Positions 36,513 to 45,188 are shown, numbered from the stretch's first letter. The stretch: 64,000 nucleotides of DNA from Streptomyces umbrinus (GCF_030817415.1 NZ_JAUSZI010000002.1:8246001-8310000); one strand, 5' to 3'. Made by a program: numbers and translations. The notes: generated from the letters alone by a model not told the origin.

Positions 36513-36971
36513 CTACGAGTCCTTCACGTTCACGGTCTCCGACAGATTCACCTTGGCGACGATCTGTTCCACCTTCACCCGGACCACGACGCCGTTGGGG
36601 ATGGTGAACCGCTCGGAGAACTCCTCCTCACGCCGCTTGCCGTGGTACCGGCCACCGATCCGGGCGGTCCAGGCACGCAGTTCGTCGATGTCCTCGCTGA
36701 GCGTCGCCCGCCCGCGCACCAGCACGAACGAGAACGGCGGGCGCTCGTCGTCCCACAGCATCGCGATCCTGCCGTCCCGCTGCAGGGAGCGGCCCTTCAC
36801 GCTGTCCTTCTGGCACGTGTAGATGATGTCGTCGCCGTCCATGATGACTCCGACCGGGACGACATGGGGACTGCCGTCCTTGCGGACCACCGAGGCCTTC
36901 GCGGTCCTGGGCGGATCGGCCATGATGAACTCCCGCCACCAACCCTCGGGCGCGTCCACGTAGTTGGGCAT
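36513..36971 (-). CDS. PPOX-class F420-dependent oxidoreductase
   Basis: This 152-residue split-barrel flavin/deazaflavin enzyme has ASVVRKDGSPHVVPVGVIMDG, DIIYTCQKDSVKGRSLQRD and PFSFVLVRGRATL, typical of PPOX/Rv1155-like proteins that bind F420. The reaction may be reduction of a polyketide intermediate. The ATG shares one base with the stop of the lipocalin-like gene (TGATG). It is the last gene of a five-gene minus-strand operon that begins with the PsuG-like gene. Confidence 0.83.
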   Translation of the reverse strand: MPNYVDAPEGWWREFIMADPPRTAKASVVRKDGSPHVVPVGVIMDGDDIIYTCQKDSVKGRSLQRDGRIAMLWDDERPPFSFVLVRGRATLSEDIDELRAWTARIGGRYHGKRREEEFSERFTIPNGVVVRVKVEQIVAKVNLSETVNVKDS

Positions 36972-37516
36972 CAGTGCGTCTCCTTCTCCTGCTGTTCCGC
37001 CGTCTCGTCGGACGCCGTGCTGTCGGACTCTGTGCTGTCGAACCCTGAGCTGTCGGACGCCGTGCTGCCGGATGCCGTGCTGTCGGCCGCGATGCGGTCG
37101 GATGTGATGCCGTCGGCTGCGATGCCGTCCGGCTTCGCGCGCCGCCAGGTGAGTACGCGTTCCGGCGCGCGGCCCCCCACCGGTGTCACGGCCGTGCCGC
37201 GCAGCGACAGCGTTTCGCCGTCGAGCGTGACGCGGCGTATCTGTTCGGTGCCCGCCATCCGCGGATGGGCGCTGACCTGGACCCGGTGCGTCATCCGGTC
37301 CCCGGCCAGCCGCCAGTGCCCGGAGTAGCCCATGTAGGTCTCCAGGGCCGGGGCGTCCCCGGTCTTCATCATGCTCACCGCGACATGGCCGTCCGCGGTG
37401 TAGATCAGCAGCCCGGCCGGTGCCTCGCCCAACGGCCCCGGCACTGTGCCCCCGTCCTCGCCCACTTCCGTGTACGAGGCCAGCCGCCACACTCCGACGA
37501 CCTCTTCCGGCGTCAC
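36971..37516 (-). CDS. Lipocalin-like-domain protein with repetitive acidic tail
   Basis: This 181-residue protein has a lipocalin-like domain (VGVWRLASYTEVGEDGG, AGLLIYTADGHVAVSMM, YSGHWRLAGDRMTHRVQ), a beta-barrel fold that binds small hydrophobic molecules. The last 50 residues are a Ser/Asp/Thr/Ala repeat from 15-nt DNA repeats, unlike other members. There is no signal peptide. The GTG overlaps the stop of the DUF6081-like gene (GTGA). In this cluster it may bind or shape a polyketide intermediate. Confidence 0.75.
   Translation of the reverse strand: MTPEEVVGVWRLASYTEVGEDGGTVPGPLGEAPAGLLIYTADGHVAVSMMKTGDAPALETYMGYSGHWRLAGDRMTHRVQVSAHPRMAGTEQIRRVTLDGETLSLRGTAVTPVGGRAPERVLTWRRAKPDGIAADGITSDRIAADSTASGSTASDSSGFDSTESDSTASDETAEQQEKETH
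37006..37130 (-). repeat. Imperfect 15-nt tandem repeats encoding the lipocalin tail
   Basis: About eight degenerate copies of a 15-nt unit related to GTCGGACGCCGTGCT encode alternating Ser/Asp/Thr/Ala/Gly at the C-terminus of the lipocalin-like protein. Copy number may vary between strains. Confidence 0.65.
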
Positions 37517-38592
37517 CGCGAGCGCCTGCTGGTCACGCGGTAGGAGCCGAGCCGCACGGCCGCGCCCTGTCCGAAGAGCCGCCCGGCGTCGGTGCTGTCC
37601 TCGTCGGCGAAGGTCTGCTCCTGCGGCGCACCGACCGAGGGCCGGTAGTACGTGGTGTGCTTGCGCGCGGAGAGCCGTACGAGGCCCTTGTCCGTGGGCC
37701 AGGACGCGTCCAGCAGGGTCAGCAGTCCCAGCCCGGCGTTGAGCTGCCTCGGCCTGACCAGCGTCTCCTCGCCGCCCTCGTCCAGGGTTGCCGTGGACCG
37801 GTCGAGACGGTGTCCGATGCGGTCCACCCGGAAGTGCTCCTCGCCGTCGATGAGCCAGCGCACCACTCCGGCGGCGCGGTCGTAGGCGATGCCGAAGTCG
37901 TGGCTGTCGCCGGGCCGCCGTGCGACCAGCGGCACGGTGTGTGCGAACGAGGCGTAGTCGCCCAACTGGCCGCGCAGGAAGGTGGGGCGCCCGTACCAGG
38001 CGTAGATCCGCTTGTTGGTGACCACGAAGTCGAAGGAGACGGAGGTCTCCGGGTCGGTGGTCAGCATCATCGCGGAGGCCAGCCGCAGATCGTCCTCCGG
38101 ATCCCGCACCGCGTCCCCGAAGGTGTGGTCGGCGGTGCCGTAGGTCCGGCCGGAGAGCCGCGTCTCGAAGAGGAGTTCGTAGCCCTCGTGGGCGTCGAAA
38201 CCCGGGTGGCCGCTGGAGGCGGTGTGACTGGTGTACGCGATGAACTTGGCGTGGTCCCCGGAGCCCGGCATGCCGACCGGGTTCTCGGCGGGGATGGTCT
38301 GCGTGAACGCCGGCTCGCCGGTCGCGGGGTGGCTGCCGCGTGCCCGCACGGACAGCTCGCCCGGGCGGGTGGTGACGATGCCGTCGTCGGCCCGGTAGGG
38401 ACCGCCCGCCACGTGGAACCACCGGGCGCCCTCGCCCTCGGTGCGGAACCCCTCGGCGAAGTCGTCCCAGACCATCCGGTAGCCACGGCTGCCCGGTTTG
38501 GCGGTGGAGGTTCCCGGCGTCGTCATGACGGTGCCGAGTGCGGCGGCGGCGAGCAGCAGGCCGTGCCGGGAGACGAACGTTCTGCGCGGCAT
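37513..38592 (-). CDS. Secreted DUF6081-like protein (first paralogue)
   Basis: This 359-residue protein has an N-terminal export signal (arginines then LLLAAAALGTVM) and a beta-rich body (VWDDFAEGF, GIVTTRPGELSV, SGDHAKFIAYTSHTA, VVRWLIDGEEHFRVD) resembling a concanavalin-like fold. It shares the plan and motifs of the protein at 40440 ([30 protein letters not shown]). I recognise it only as DUF6081-like. In alnumycin synthesis, the cofactor-free oxidative rearrangement of the ribose is done by Aln6 from an uncharacterised family; a DUF6081-type protein beside the C-ribosylation pair is a candidate. That link is inference. AAAGGAG precedes the ATG at 38592. Confidence 0.72.
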   Translation of the reverse strand: MPRRTFVSRHGLLLAAAALGTVMTTPGTSTAKPGSRGYRMVWDDFAEGFRTEGEGARWFHVAGGPYRADDGIVTTRPGELSVRARGSHPATGEPAFTQTIPAENPVGMPGSGDHAKFIAYTSHTASSGHPGFDAHEGYELLFETRLSGRTYGTADHTFGDAVRDPEDDLRLASAMMLTTDPETSVSFDFVVTNKRIYAWYGRPTFLRGQLGDYASFAHTVPLVARRPGDSHDFGIAYDRAAGVVRWLIDGEEHFRVDRIGHRLDRSTATLDEGGEETLVRPRQLNAGLGLLTLLDASWPTDKGLVRLSARKHTTYYRPSVGAPQEQTFADEDSTDAGRLFGQGAAVRLGSYRVTSRRSR

Positions 38593-38663
38593 CGAAGCCG
38601 CTCCTTTCCTCGGGGTGTCCAGCGGTGCGTCCGTGCGCGGGGTGCGGGGAGTGCGGGGCGCGT

Positions 38664-39347
38664 TCACGGGTGTCCGTCCAGTACGGCGGTGACCGCCGCG
38701 GGGAAGGAGTCCACGACCGTGTCCGCTCCCGCCCGCATCAGTTCGTCGGGGCCGGACACGCCGTACGAGACCCCGATGACCGTCATGCCGGCGGCCCGCC
38801 CCATCTCGGCGTCGGGCACCCCGTCTCCGATCACCACGCACTGCTCCGGCGCGATCCCGAGTCCCCGGGCGACATGCAGGGCCATGTCGGGGTGCGGCTT
38901 GCCGCGCTCCACACTGTCGTCGCCCGCGATGACCGTCAGCCGGGTGTCCAGACCGGTGAGTTCGGCGATGGCGCGCGCGGCCTTCTCGACCTTCGAGGTC
39001 GCCATGGCCAGCCGGAAACCGGCGGCGGACAGCCGGTCCAGCCCTTCGAGGACCCCGGGATACAGCAACCGCGGCCCGGCCGCCCGCACATGGGCGCCGA
39101 ACCGCCGCCCGTACTCCTCGGTCGCCTCGGCCACCCGTGGGTCCTCCACGGGAACGCCCAGCAGCCCGGCGAGAGAGGCCGGCAGCGGGCGGCCGACCGT
39201 GGAGAGGACCGCCCCTCGGGACACCGCCGTGCCCATCGCCGCCAGGACCTCGGCGGTGATGGTGGCGATGGCGGCGGGGGTGTCCGCGAGCGTCCCGTCG
39301 AGGTCGAGGATCACACCACGGCCCGCCGCGGCGGGGGCGCCGCTCAC
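38664..39347 (-). CDS. HAD-family phosphatase (AlnB-like)
   Basis: This 227-residue HAD hydrolase has nucleophile motif [10 protein letters not shown], a Thr/Ser in [10 protein letters not shown], a Lys in [10 protein letters not shown] and [10 protein letters not shown] for metal binding. Its GTG overlaps the PsuG-like stop. In catabolic operons the PsuG partner is a sugar kinase; a HAD phosphatase partner is instead seen with C-ribosylating pairs such as AlnA/AlnB, where it removes the 5'-phosphate after ribose attachment. Confidence 0.83.
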   Translation of the reverse strand: MSGAPAAAGRGVILDLDGTLADTPAAIATITAEVLAAMGTAVSRGAVLSTVGRPLPASLAGLLGVPVEDPRVAEATEEYGRRFGAHVRAAGPRLLYPGVLEGLDRLSAAGFRLAMATSKVEKAARAIAELTGLDTRLTVIAGDDSVERGKPHPDMALHVARGLGIAPEQCVVIGDGVPDAEMGRAAGMTVIGVSYGVSGPDELMRAGADTVVDSFPAAVTAVLDGHP

Positions 39348-40264
39348 CGCTCGGCCTGTACGGCGCTCAGGGCGGTGGAGAACTCTCCCGCGACCCGGGC
39401 GGTGCTGAGCAGCAGGGAGCGGCCGGCCTTGGGCAGCATGCCGCCGGAGGCCCTGGCGAGCGCCTTCATCAGATACGGGCTGACCGCGTTGCCCACGATG
39501 CCCTCCTGGTCGCACTGGGCGAGGGCTTCGGTGATGGCGGCCTCGACGATCGCCTCGTCCACCGCGTCCTGCTCGTCGATGGGAGTGGTGAGCAGCACCG
39601 TGCCGGGTCCGTTGACCTGCCAGTGCGCCTCGGCGGCGCGCGCGGCGGTGTGCAGATCGTCCATGCGGGTCACGGGCACATCGGCTTCGCGCACCACGAA
39701 GGCCGCGAGCCTGTCGGTGCGGTACCCGTACACGGGGACACCGGCGGTCTCCAGGTACTCGGCGGTCAGCCGGTGGTCCAGGATGCTCTTCGCGCCGCCG
39801 GAGACCACGGTCATCTTCGTTTTGCGGAACTGGAGCAGGTCGGGGGAGATGTCGAGGGTGTCCTCGCCCCGGCGGTGCACACCGCCGATGCCCGCCGTGG
39901 TGAAGACCTGGATGCCGGCCCGCTCGGCGATCACGATGGTGCCGGCCACCGTCGTCGCCCCGAGGCCGCCGCCGGCCAGCGCGCCGCCGATGTCCCGCGC
40001 GCTGATCTTCGGAATGCCCTTGGTGGAGGCGAAGCGTTCGATGAGGGAGTCGGTCAGACCGACGACGAGTTTCCCGCCGGCGATCCCGATGGTGGCGGGT
40101 ACGGCCCCGGCGCCCCGTACCGCCTTCTCGATCAGTGAGGCGGTCTCGGACGAGGGGTCGGTGGTGATGAGCGAGGACTCCAGCGCCACCACCGGACGCC
40201 GTTCCGCGAGCGCGGTGGCGATCTCGTCGCTGACCTCTAGCAGCTGGTCGGGCTGTCGTTCCAT
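39344..40264 (-). CDS. psuG: Pseudouridine-5'-phosphate glycosidase family, probable C-ribosylating enzyme (AlnA-like)
   Basis: This 306-residue protein matches the PsuG family: [10 protein letters not shown] near residue 27, [60 protein letters not shown] and [11 protein letters not shown]. PsuG joins or cleaves the C-C bond between ribose-5-phosphate and a base. Within an aromatic polyketide cluster, with an overlapping HAD phosphatase gene, it probably forms the C-C bond between ribose-5-phosphate and the aglycone, as AlnA does. It is the first gene of the operon, with AGGAAGG before the ATG. A housekeeping pseudouridine role is less likely because no PfkB kinase is nearby. Confidence 0.88.
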   Translation of the reverse strand: MERQPDQLLEVSDEIATALAERRPVVALESSLITTDPSSETASLIEKAVRGAGAVPATIGIAGGKLVVGLTDSLIERFASTKGIPKISARDIGGALAGGGLGATTVAGTIVIAERAGIQVFTTAGIGGVHRRGEDTLDISPDLLQFRKTKMTVVSGGAKSILDHRLTAEYLETAGVPVYGYRTDRLAAFVVREADVPVTRMDDLHTAARAAEAHWQVNGPGTVLLTTPIDEQDAVDEAIVEAAITEALAQCDQEGIVGNAVSPYLMKALARASGGMLPKAGRSLLLSTARVAGEFSTALSAVQAER

Positions 40265-40337
40265 GTCCGGGGTGTCCTTCCTGAGGTGCGGGAACTGACT
40301 CGCCGGGCCACCCTCCCCGCCCCCGCTGGAGCCCCGG

Positions 40338-40355
40338 TCGAGGAGCTGTCGAAGC
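40338..40355. promoter_or_regulatory. Possible SARP-binding direct heptamer repeat
   Basis: TCGAGGA and TCGAAGC start 11 bp apart in the divergent gap between the psuG-like and DUF6081-like genes. Two TCGA-type heptamers at one helical turn are how ActII-ORF4-type SARPs recognise promoters. A good -10 box at the expected distance was not seen. Confidence 0.35.
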
Positions 40356-40439
40356 CCGTGCCGCAGCGGTCCTCAAGAGAAACTCCGGTGCCTTCCGGCA
40401 CGGTCGCGGAACCGGAAACCGCTGACACAGGGGGTAGTT

Positions 40440-41513
40440 GTGGCAAGGGGAACGATGAGACACAAGGTGGCGTACGCCGTGGTGGCCGCGGCGGCCGTGG
40501 TGGCGCTGCTGCCGGCGACCGCGCAGTCCGCGCCGACGGCGTCGCAGGCTGGGTCGGGCGGCGGGACCGTCCTGTTCCAGGACACGTACGGCACCGGCTT
40601 CACCACCGGTGAGAACGGCAACTGGCTGCTCCAGGGCGACGCGGAGTGGCCGAACGGGGACGCCGTCGTCACCACGCCGGGCGGGGTGCTCAACGTGGTG
40701 CCCACCGGCGTCAACCCGAAGACGGGCGACCCGGCCTACGCCCGCAGCACCGGACCGGACGGCGGCGCGGACTCGGACGACCACATCAAGTGGATCGCCT
40801 TCCCCAACCGGTTCACCGCCGAGAACGTCCCGGGCTTCGAGGTGCCGGACACCGGTTCCATCAGCTGTGTGCACAAGGTGGCGGGCCGGACCTTCGGCAC
40901 CGAGAACCCGTTCGGGAGCACCGTCAAGGATCCGGCGTCCGACATCCGGCTCGCCTCGATCGCGCTGATCACCGCCGACTTCGAGTCCCGGGCGATCGCC
41001 GACTTCTCGGTGACCAACGACACCATCTACGCCATCTACGAGCGCCTGCCGAGCGACACGGAGGACTACGCCTCGTACGGTTACGCGATCCCGCTGGCCA
41101 AGACGGCGCGGGGCGCGATGCACGAGCTGGAGGTCCGGCTGGACCAGAGCGGCAAGCGGGTGACCTGGTTCGTGGACGGCCGGCAGAAGCTCCAGACCGA
41201 CAAGATCGGCACGCGCGCCTTCGACCGCAAGTACATGACGCTCGACCACGGCGGCACGGAGGAGCGGGTCGAGCTCGACCAGATCACCTGCGGCATGGGG
41301 CTGGGCAGTCTGCTGGACGGGGCCAAGCCGGGCGCGGCCGACGGCGGGGCGCTGGTGCGGCTCAAGCACAAGGACGGCTTCTACTTCGATCCGCGGCGCG
41401 GTGAGCCGGTGGAGCAGAAGTTCTTCGACCCCGACAGCAAGGTCGAGAACCGGCTCTTCGGCCAGGGCTCCGAGATCAGGGCGGACTGGACGAAGGTGAT
41501 CCGCAGGCCCTGA
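40440..41513 (+). CDS. Secreted DUF6081-like protein (second paralogue)
   Basis: This 357-residue protein has a typical Sec signal (positively charged start, then [20 protein letters not shown], probable cut after AQSA). The body is homologous to the product at 37513: [58 protein letters not shown] and [10 protein letters not shown]. The start could be the GTG at 40440 (AGGGGG upstream) or the ATG at 40455 (AAGGGGAACG upstream). It is divergent from psuG, so the two arms may share a promoter region. A secreted late-stage tailoring or binding function is inferred from the cluster context. Confidence 0.75.
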   Translation: MARGTMRHKVAYAVVAAAAVVALLPATAQSAPTASQAGSGGGTVLFQDTYGTGFTTGENGNWLLQGDAEWPNGDAVVTTPGGVLNVVPTGVNPKTGDPAYARSTGPDGGADSDDHIKWIAFPNRFTAENVPGFEVPDTGSISCVHKVAGRTFGTENPFGSTVKDPASDIRLASIALITADFESRAIADFSVTNDTIYAIYERLPSDTEDYASYGYAIPLAKTARGAMHELEVRLDQSGKRVTWFVDGRQKLQTDKIGTRAFDRKYMTLDHGGTEERVELDQITCGMGLGSLLDGAKPGAADGGALVRLKHKDGFYFDPRRGEPVEQKFFDPDSKVENRLFGQGSEIRADWTKVIRRP

Positions 41514-41534
41514 CCGGGGGAGGGGATCACGGGA

Positions 41535-41581
41535 CACGACGAGCGGGGCCGTCCAGTACTGCGACGGCCCCGCTCGTCGTG
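41535..41581. terminator. Bidirectional terminator
   Basis: A perfect 19-bp stem (41535-41553 with 41563-41581) and a 9-nt loop lie between the DUF6081-like gene and the SARP gene, which face each other. Confidence 0.87.
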
Positions 41582-41637
41582 CGCGCGACCGGTTCCCACC
41601 GGCGCGCAGGGTTCAACACCCTGCTTCGAACCGCGCG

Positions 41638-42453
41638 TTACCGCAGTTCGAGGGCGAGATCGCGCTCCACGTAGGTGCTTCGCGGTTTGTCCAGGCCTCC
41701 GCCCAGGACCTGCTGGTGCAGCCGCTGTATCCGGTCGGACGGTTCGACGCCCAGCTCGCCGACGAGCGCCGAGCGCAGTTGCTGATAGACGTCCAGGGCC
41801 CGCCAGGTGTGCCCGGAACGGCACAGGGCGATCATCAGCTGCGCATGGAAGCTCTCGTGCATCGGATGCTGGGCGACCAGCATCCGCAGCTCGCCGAGGA
41901 GTTCGGCGTGCCTGCCGAGCCGCAGATCGGCTTCGATCCGCAGTTCGAGCGCCCGCGCCCTGGCCTCCTCGATGCCGAGGATCTCGGTGTCCAGGACATG
42001 CCCCGTCGGTACGTCGATGAGGGCCGAGCCGTGCCACAGGCTCAGGGCCCTGCCGAGCACGTCGGCGGCCAGGCCGGCCTCGCCCCTCTCCAGTGCGGCG
42101 CTCCCTTCCGCCGTGAGCCGTTGGAACGTTCCGACATCGCTGCTGAGCACCGGTTCGGACAACAGGTATCCGCCGAACCGGGTGGACAGTACGTCCTTCG
42201 CGGTCGGTCGGCGGACGTCCGGCCGGGCTGCGCTGATCCTGCGGCGGAGTTGAAGGATGTAGGTCTGCAAGGTGGTCTGCGCGCTCCGGGGTATTCGGTC
42301 ACCCCAGATCTCCTCCATGAGAACCGGGACGGGCACGATCCGTCCGGCTCGCAGAGCGAGGAGTGCCAGTATCTGCCGAGGCTTGCCCGCGCTCGGCACG
42401 ATCGATGTGCCGTCCAGACGGATGTCGAGCGGTCCTAAAACTTCGATTTCCAT
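41638..42453 (-). CDS. SARP-family pathway activator with a TTA codon
   Basis: This 271-residue protein starts EIEVLGPLDIRLDG, has an OmpR-like DNA-binding domain (IWGDRIPRSAQTTLQTYILQ) and a bacterial transcriptional activation domain (ALELRIEADLRLGRHAELL, HESFHAQLMIALCRSG), like ActII-ORF4. AGGGGG lies 8 nt before the ATG at 42453. Codon 6 (42438-42436) is TTA, so translation should depend on the bldA tRNA, as for other cluster activators. It is the likely on-switch of the polyketide genes. Confidence 0.92.
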   Translation of the reverse strand: MEIEVLGPLDIRLDGTSIVPSAGKPRQILALLALRAGRIVPVPVLMEEIWGDRIPRSAQTTLQTYILQLRRRISAARPDVRRPTAKDVLSTRFGGYLLSEPVLSSDVGTFQRLTAEGSAALERGEAGLAADVLGRALSLWHGSALIDVPTGHVLDTEILGIEEARARALELRIEADLRLGRHAELLGELRMLVAQHPMHESFHAQLMIALCRSGHTWRALDVYQQLRSALVGELGVEPSDRIQRLHQQVLGGGLDKPRSTYVERDLALELR

Positions 42454-42720
42454 ATCCAGGCCCCCTGTCGGAAAATTCCAATTGGGAGCCTCGCAGAGGA
42501 CTTCGGATCGCCATAGTGAATCCGCCATGGCTGTGCCTATGAATTCCTCATACCCGGCAGGGGTGATCGGCACGGGGAGGAAAAGGTGGGGCGAGAACAA
42601 GCCAATATTGTGTGACGCCGCGTCGGGCGACACACCCAGGGGATGTGAATTCTGGCACACCCCCGTGGGGCCGGGCAACCTTATGTAACGCGCATTTATC
42701 GACCCGTTGGCCGGAATGTA
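42454..42720. other. SARP upstream region
   Basis: This stretch of about 270 nt is relatively AT-rich for the window and carries the SARP promoter side on the minus strand. Frames extending the SARP N-terminus upstream have no RBS and poor composition. No clear -35/-10 pair or operator was identified. Confidence 0.5.
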
Positions 42721-42754
42721 AAAGCCCCGGCCCGGGAGTCGGGTGCGGGGCTTT
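42721..42754 (-). terminator. Terminator of the secreted-protein gene
   Basis: AAAGCCCCG pairs with CGGGGCTTT around a 16-nt loop. Read on the minus strand it ends with a short T run and lies 48 nt after the stop at 42803. Confidence 0.75.
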
Positions 42755-42802
42755 GTGCGGCGCTCGGTTCGGTTCGGGGCCGGCGTGGGCGCCGCCCGCG
42801 GT

Positions 42803-43360
42803 TCAGGACCGGCGGCAGTCCACATGGCTGATCTGTTTCCACGGCTGACCCTCGAACCGGATGAAGGCGTCGTCGGTGAACCGGTCGCTGTTGACCACCC
42901 TGAACTCGTCCTTGCTGTCGGCGTGCCCGCCGGGCGTGACGTACGGACCCTGGAAGCGCAGCATGCCGCGCTTCCAGCCGGGGGAGGACGCGGTCCCGGT
43001 GTTGCCCCAGGTGTCCCAGTAGAAGGAGGTGTACTGGTTGTCGACCGTGTTCAGGCCGAAGACCCAGCGCCCCTCGAAGGCGGGGCTCTTGAGGTGCATC
43101 TCGTAGAACTTGCCCTCAAGGGTCTTCTTGGTGTCCCAGTTGAGGGTGACCGTGGTGGGCTCCTCGAGCGTGAGGTCGGTGTACGCGCAGGTGTAGTCGC
43201 CGAGCAGGAAGTCGAGTTCCGTCATGGCGACCGCCTTGGCCGATCCTCTCGTGTCCTGCTGGGCCCCGGCGGGCGCCGAGCCGATCAGCGGGAGCACGAG
43301 CACGCCGACGAGTGTCCCGAGGCCGCCCCGGACGAGGCGCCGCGAAGATATGGAGAGCAT
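42803..43360 (-). CDS. Secreted DUF1579-like protein
   Basis: This 185-residue protein has a Sec signal (LVRGGLGTLVGVLVLPLIG, cut near APAGA) and a domain with LDFLLGDYTCAYTD, FYEMHLKSPAFEGRWVFG and QYTSFYWDTWGNTG, which resembles the DUF1579 beta-barrel. The function is unknown. With the two DUF6081-like proteins it is the third exported protein of the cluster, suggesting that part of the pathway or its protection works outside the membrane. AAAGGA lies upstream of the ATG at 43360. Confidence 0.72.
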   Translation of the reverse strand: MLSISSRRLVRGGLGTLVGVLVLPLIGSAPAGAQQDTRGSAKAVAMTELDFLLGDYTCAYTDLTLEEPTTVTLNWDTKKTLEGKFYEMHLKSPAFEGRWVFGLNTVDNQYTSFYWDTWGNTGTASSPGWKRGMLRFQGPYVTPGGHADSKDEFRVVNSDRFTDDAFIRFEGQPWKQISHVDCRRS

Positions 43361-43505
43361 GGGCACGTTCCTTTCCTGAAGGTCCTGGAGGTCCTCTGAG
43401 GGCCCCAAGGTTTCGAAGGTCCTGTGCCGCTCACTGTGGTCCGTGATGATCGAGGATCGGTCGAGGGCGTCCGGGGCGTCCGGGGCATCCGGCGGCGGAC
43501 ATGCC

Positions 43506-43539
43506 GGTGCCCCGCCGCGACCGACCGCGGCGGGGCACC
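43506..43539 (-). terminator. Hairpin after the MFS gene
   Basis: A perfect 14-bp stem (43506-43519 with 43526-43539) lies 24 nt past the MFS stop, read on the minus strand. Confidence 0.7.
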
Positions 43540-43562
43540 CCTGGTGAGGGCGGGGGTCCCTC

Positions 43563-45098
43563 TCAGGGGGCGACGCGCGCCTTCGTCCCGGCCTCCGGGG
43601 GCAGGGCCGTGCCGGCGGCGGCCGTCGCGTGGTGGTGGTCGGAGTCGGCATCGGTGTCCGCGTCGACATCGCTCACGTCGACCCGGCCCGGCGGCAGCAC
43701 CAGGGCGAGCAGTCCGGCCAGGGTGTAGAGGCCGACGACGGTCAGCAGGCCGACGACCGCCGAGTCGGTGGGCGTGTGCCGGTCCTCCAGCAGCGTGAAG
43801 TAGACGGTGCCCACGATCGCGACGCCGGTGGCCACGCCGATCTGGATGGCCGTGTTGATCAGCGAGGACGCGGCGCCCGAGGCGGACTTGGGCATCTGCG
43901 CCAGCACGATGGTGAGCAGCGTCCCCGCGACCATGGCGAGGCCGATGCCGGAGACGATCATGCCGGGTGCCAGGTGCCACCACTCCAGCGAGCCGGACCA
44001 GTGGTCGACGGTCCAGGTGATGACCCCCATGCCCACGGCCATGACCGCGCAGCCCAGGAGCACCACCCGGCGGCCGAGCGGCATCAGTTGAGGTGCCACG
44101 GCCGAGCCGATGCCCACGCCCACGGTGAAGGTGACCAGAGCCACCGCGGTGCGCAGGGGGGAGTACCCCTCGCCCGTCTGGAGGTGGACCGTGAGGACCA
44201 GTTGGTAGGCCATCCCGCAGAAGAACAGGATGGCGACGAGCAGGCCGCCGAGCGAGCTGCGGTGGTGCAGCAGTGCCGGGTCGATGATCGGTGACTCGCC
44301 GCGGGCGATCACCCGGTACTCGTAGCGGACGAACAGCCAGAGGATCACCGGGCAGGCGATCATCAGGGCGAACGTCCACCAGGGCCAGTCCAGTTCGCGG
44401 CCCTGCACGAGCGGGAAGAGCAGGCTGATCAGGCCGACGGTCGCGATCAGGGTGCCGCGGATGTCGAAGCTCTCCCGGGTCTCCACTCGCGACTCACGGG
44501 TGAGGACGGCGGCGGCGACCAGTGCGGCCAGTCCGACGGGAACGTTGACGTAGAAGACCGGCCGCCAGCCCAGGCCGAAGAGGTCGGCCTCCAGCAGGAC
44601 GCCGCCGAGCAGGGGGCCGCCGATGCCGCCCACGGCCAGCGACATGCCGTACATGGACATCGCCTTGGGGCGCTCGGACTTGGGGAAGTCCACCTGGAGC
44701 ATCGCCAGGACCTGCGGCACCATCAGCGCGGCCGCGGCGCCCTGGAGGATCCGGGAGGCGATGAGCATCTCCGGGTTGACCGCCGCGCCAGCCAGCGCCG
44801 AGGTGACGACGAAGGCGCCGAGGCCGATGAGGTAGATCCGCCGGCGCCCGAGCTGGTCGCCGAGGCGGGCGCCGGTGATCATGGCGGCGGCGAAGGCCAG
44901 CGTGTACCCGGCCACCGACCATTCCAGCTGGGCGGACGAGGCGTCCAGGTCCTGCTGGACGGCGGGCAGGGCCACGTTGAGCACGGTGTTGTCCACCATG
45001 TCCATGAACACCGCGAACAGGGTGACGGCCAGCGTCGCCCAGCGCTTCGGGCTGTACTGCGCGGGGGGCGCCGTATCAGCTTGTTGTTCCACCGTCAT
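43563..45098 (-). CDS. MFS drug efflux pump (DHA2/EmrB-QacA type)
   Basis: This 511-residue protein has about 14 hydrophobic segments and the MFS motifs ARLGDQLGRRRIYLIG (motif A) near residue 80, RILQGAAAALMVPQ (motif B-like) and AVGGIGGPLLGG (motif C, antiporter). It is expected to export the polyketide using proton force. The C-terminus has a His/Asp run (VDADTDADSDHHH). It is divergent from the second MarR gene with a perfect 17-bp palindrome in between, a standard MarR-repressed resistance arrangement. Confidence 0.9.
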   Translation of the reverse strand: MTVEQQADTAPPAQYSPKRWATLAVTLFAVFMDMVDNTVLNVALPAVQQDLDASSAQLEWSVAGYTLAFAAAMITGARLGDQLGRRRIYLIGLGAFVVTSALAGAAVNPEMLIASRILQGAAAALMVPQVLAMLQVDFPKSERPKAMSMYGMSLAVGGIGGPLLGGVLLEADLFGLGWRPVFYVNVPVGLAALVAAAVLTRESRVETRESFDIRGTLIATVGLISLLFPLVQGRELDWPWWTFALMIACPVILWLFVRYEYRVIARGESPIIDPALLHHRSSLGGLLVAILFFCGMAYQLVLTVHLQTGEGYSPLRTAVALVTFTVGVGIGSAVAPQLMPLGRRVVLLGCAVMAVGMGVITWTVDHWSGSLEWWHLAPGMIVSGIGLAMVAGTLLTIVLAQMPKSASGAASSLINTAIQIGVATGVAIVGTVYFTLLEDRHTPTDSAVVGLLTVVGLYTLAGLLALVLPPGRVDVSDVDADTDADSDHHHATAAAGTALPPEAGTKARVAP

Positions 45099-45151
45099 GG
45101 GACGGCCCTTCCGGTAGGCTCGGGAGCAGTAAGCGAGCAAGACAAATCTGT

Positions 45152-45168
45152 TTTGCTTTCAAAGCAAA
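45152..45168. promoter_or_regulatory. Perfect 17-bp MarR-type operator
   Basis: TTTGCTTT-C-AAAGCAAA lies in the 90-nt gap between the divergent MFS and MarR genes. A close copy precedes the hemerythrin gene at 22903-22919. Confidence 0.8.
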
Positions 45169-45188
45169 GCTATTGCGGGGGCTGTGTC

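Noticed and set aside
39348..41537. N-terminal extension of the HAD frame to 957 residues
   Set aside because: The upstream part is a shadow of psuG and the DUF6081-like gene. The real start is the GTG overlapping the psuG stop.
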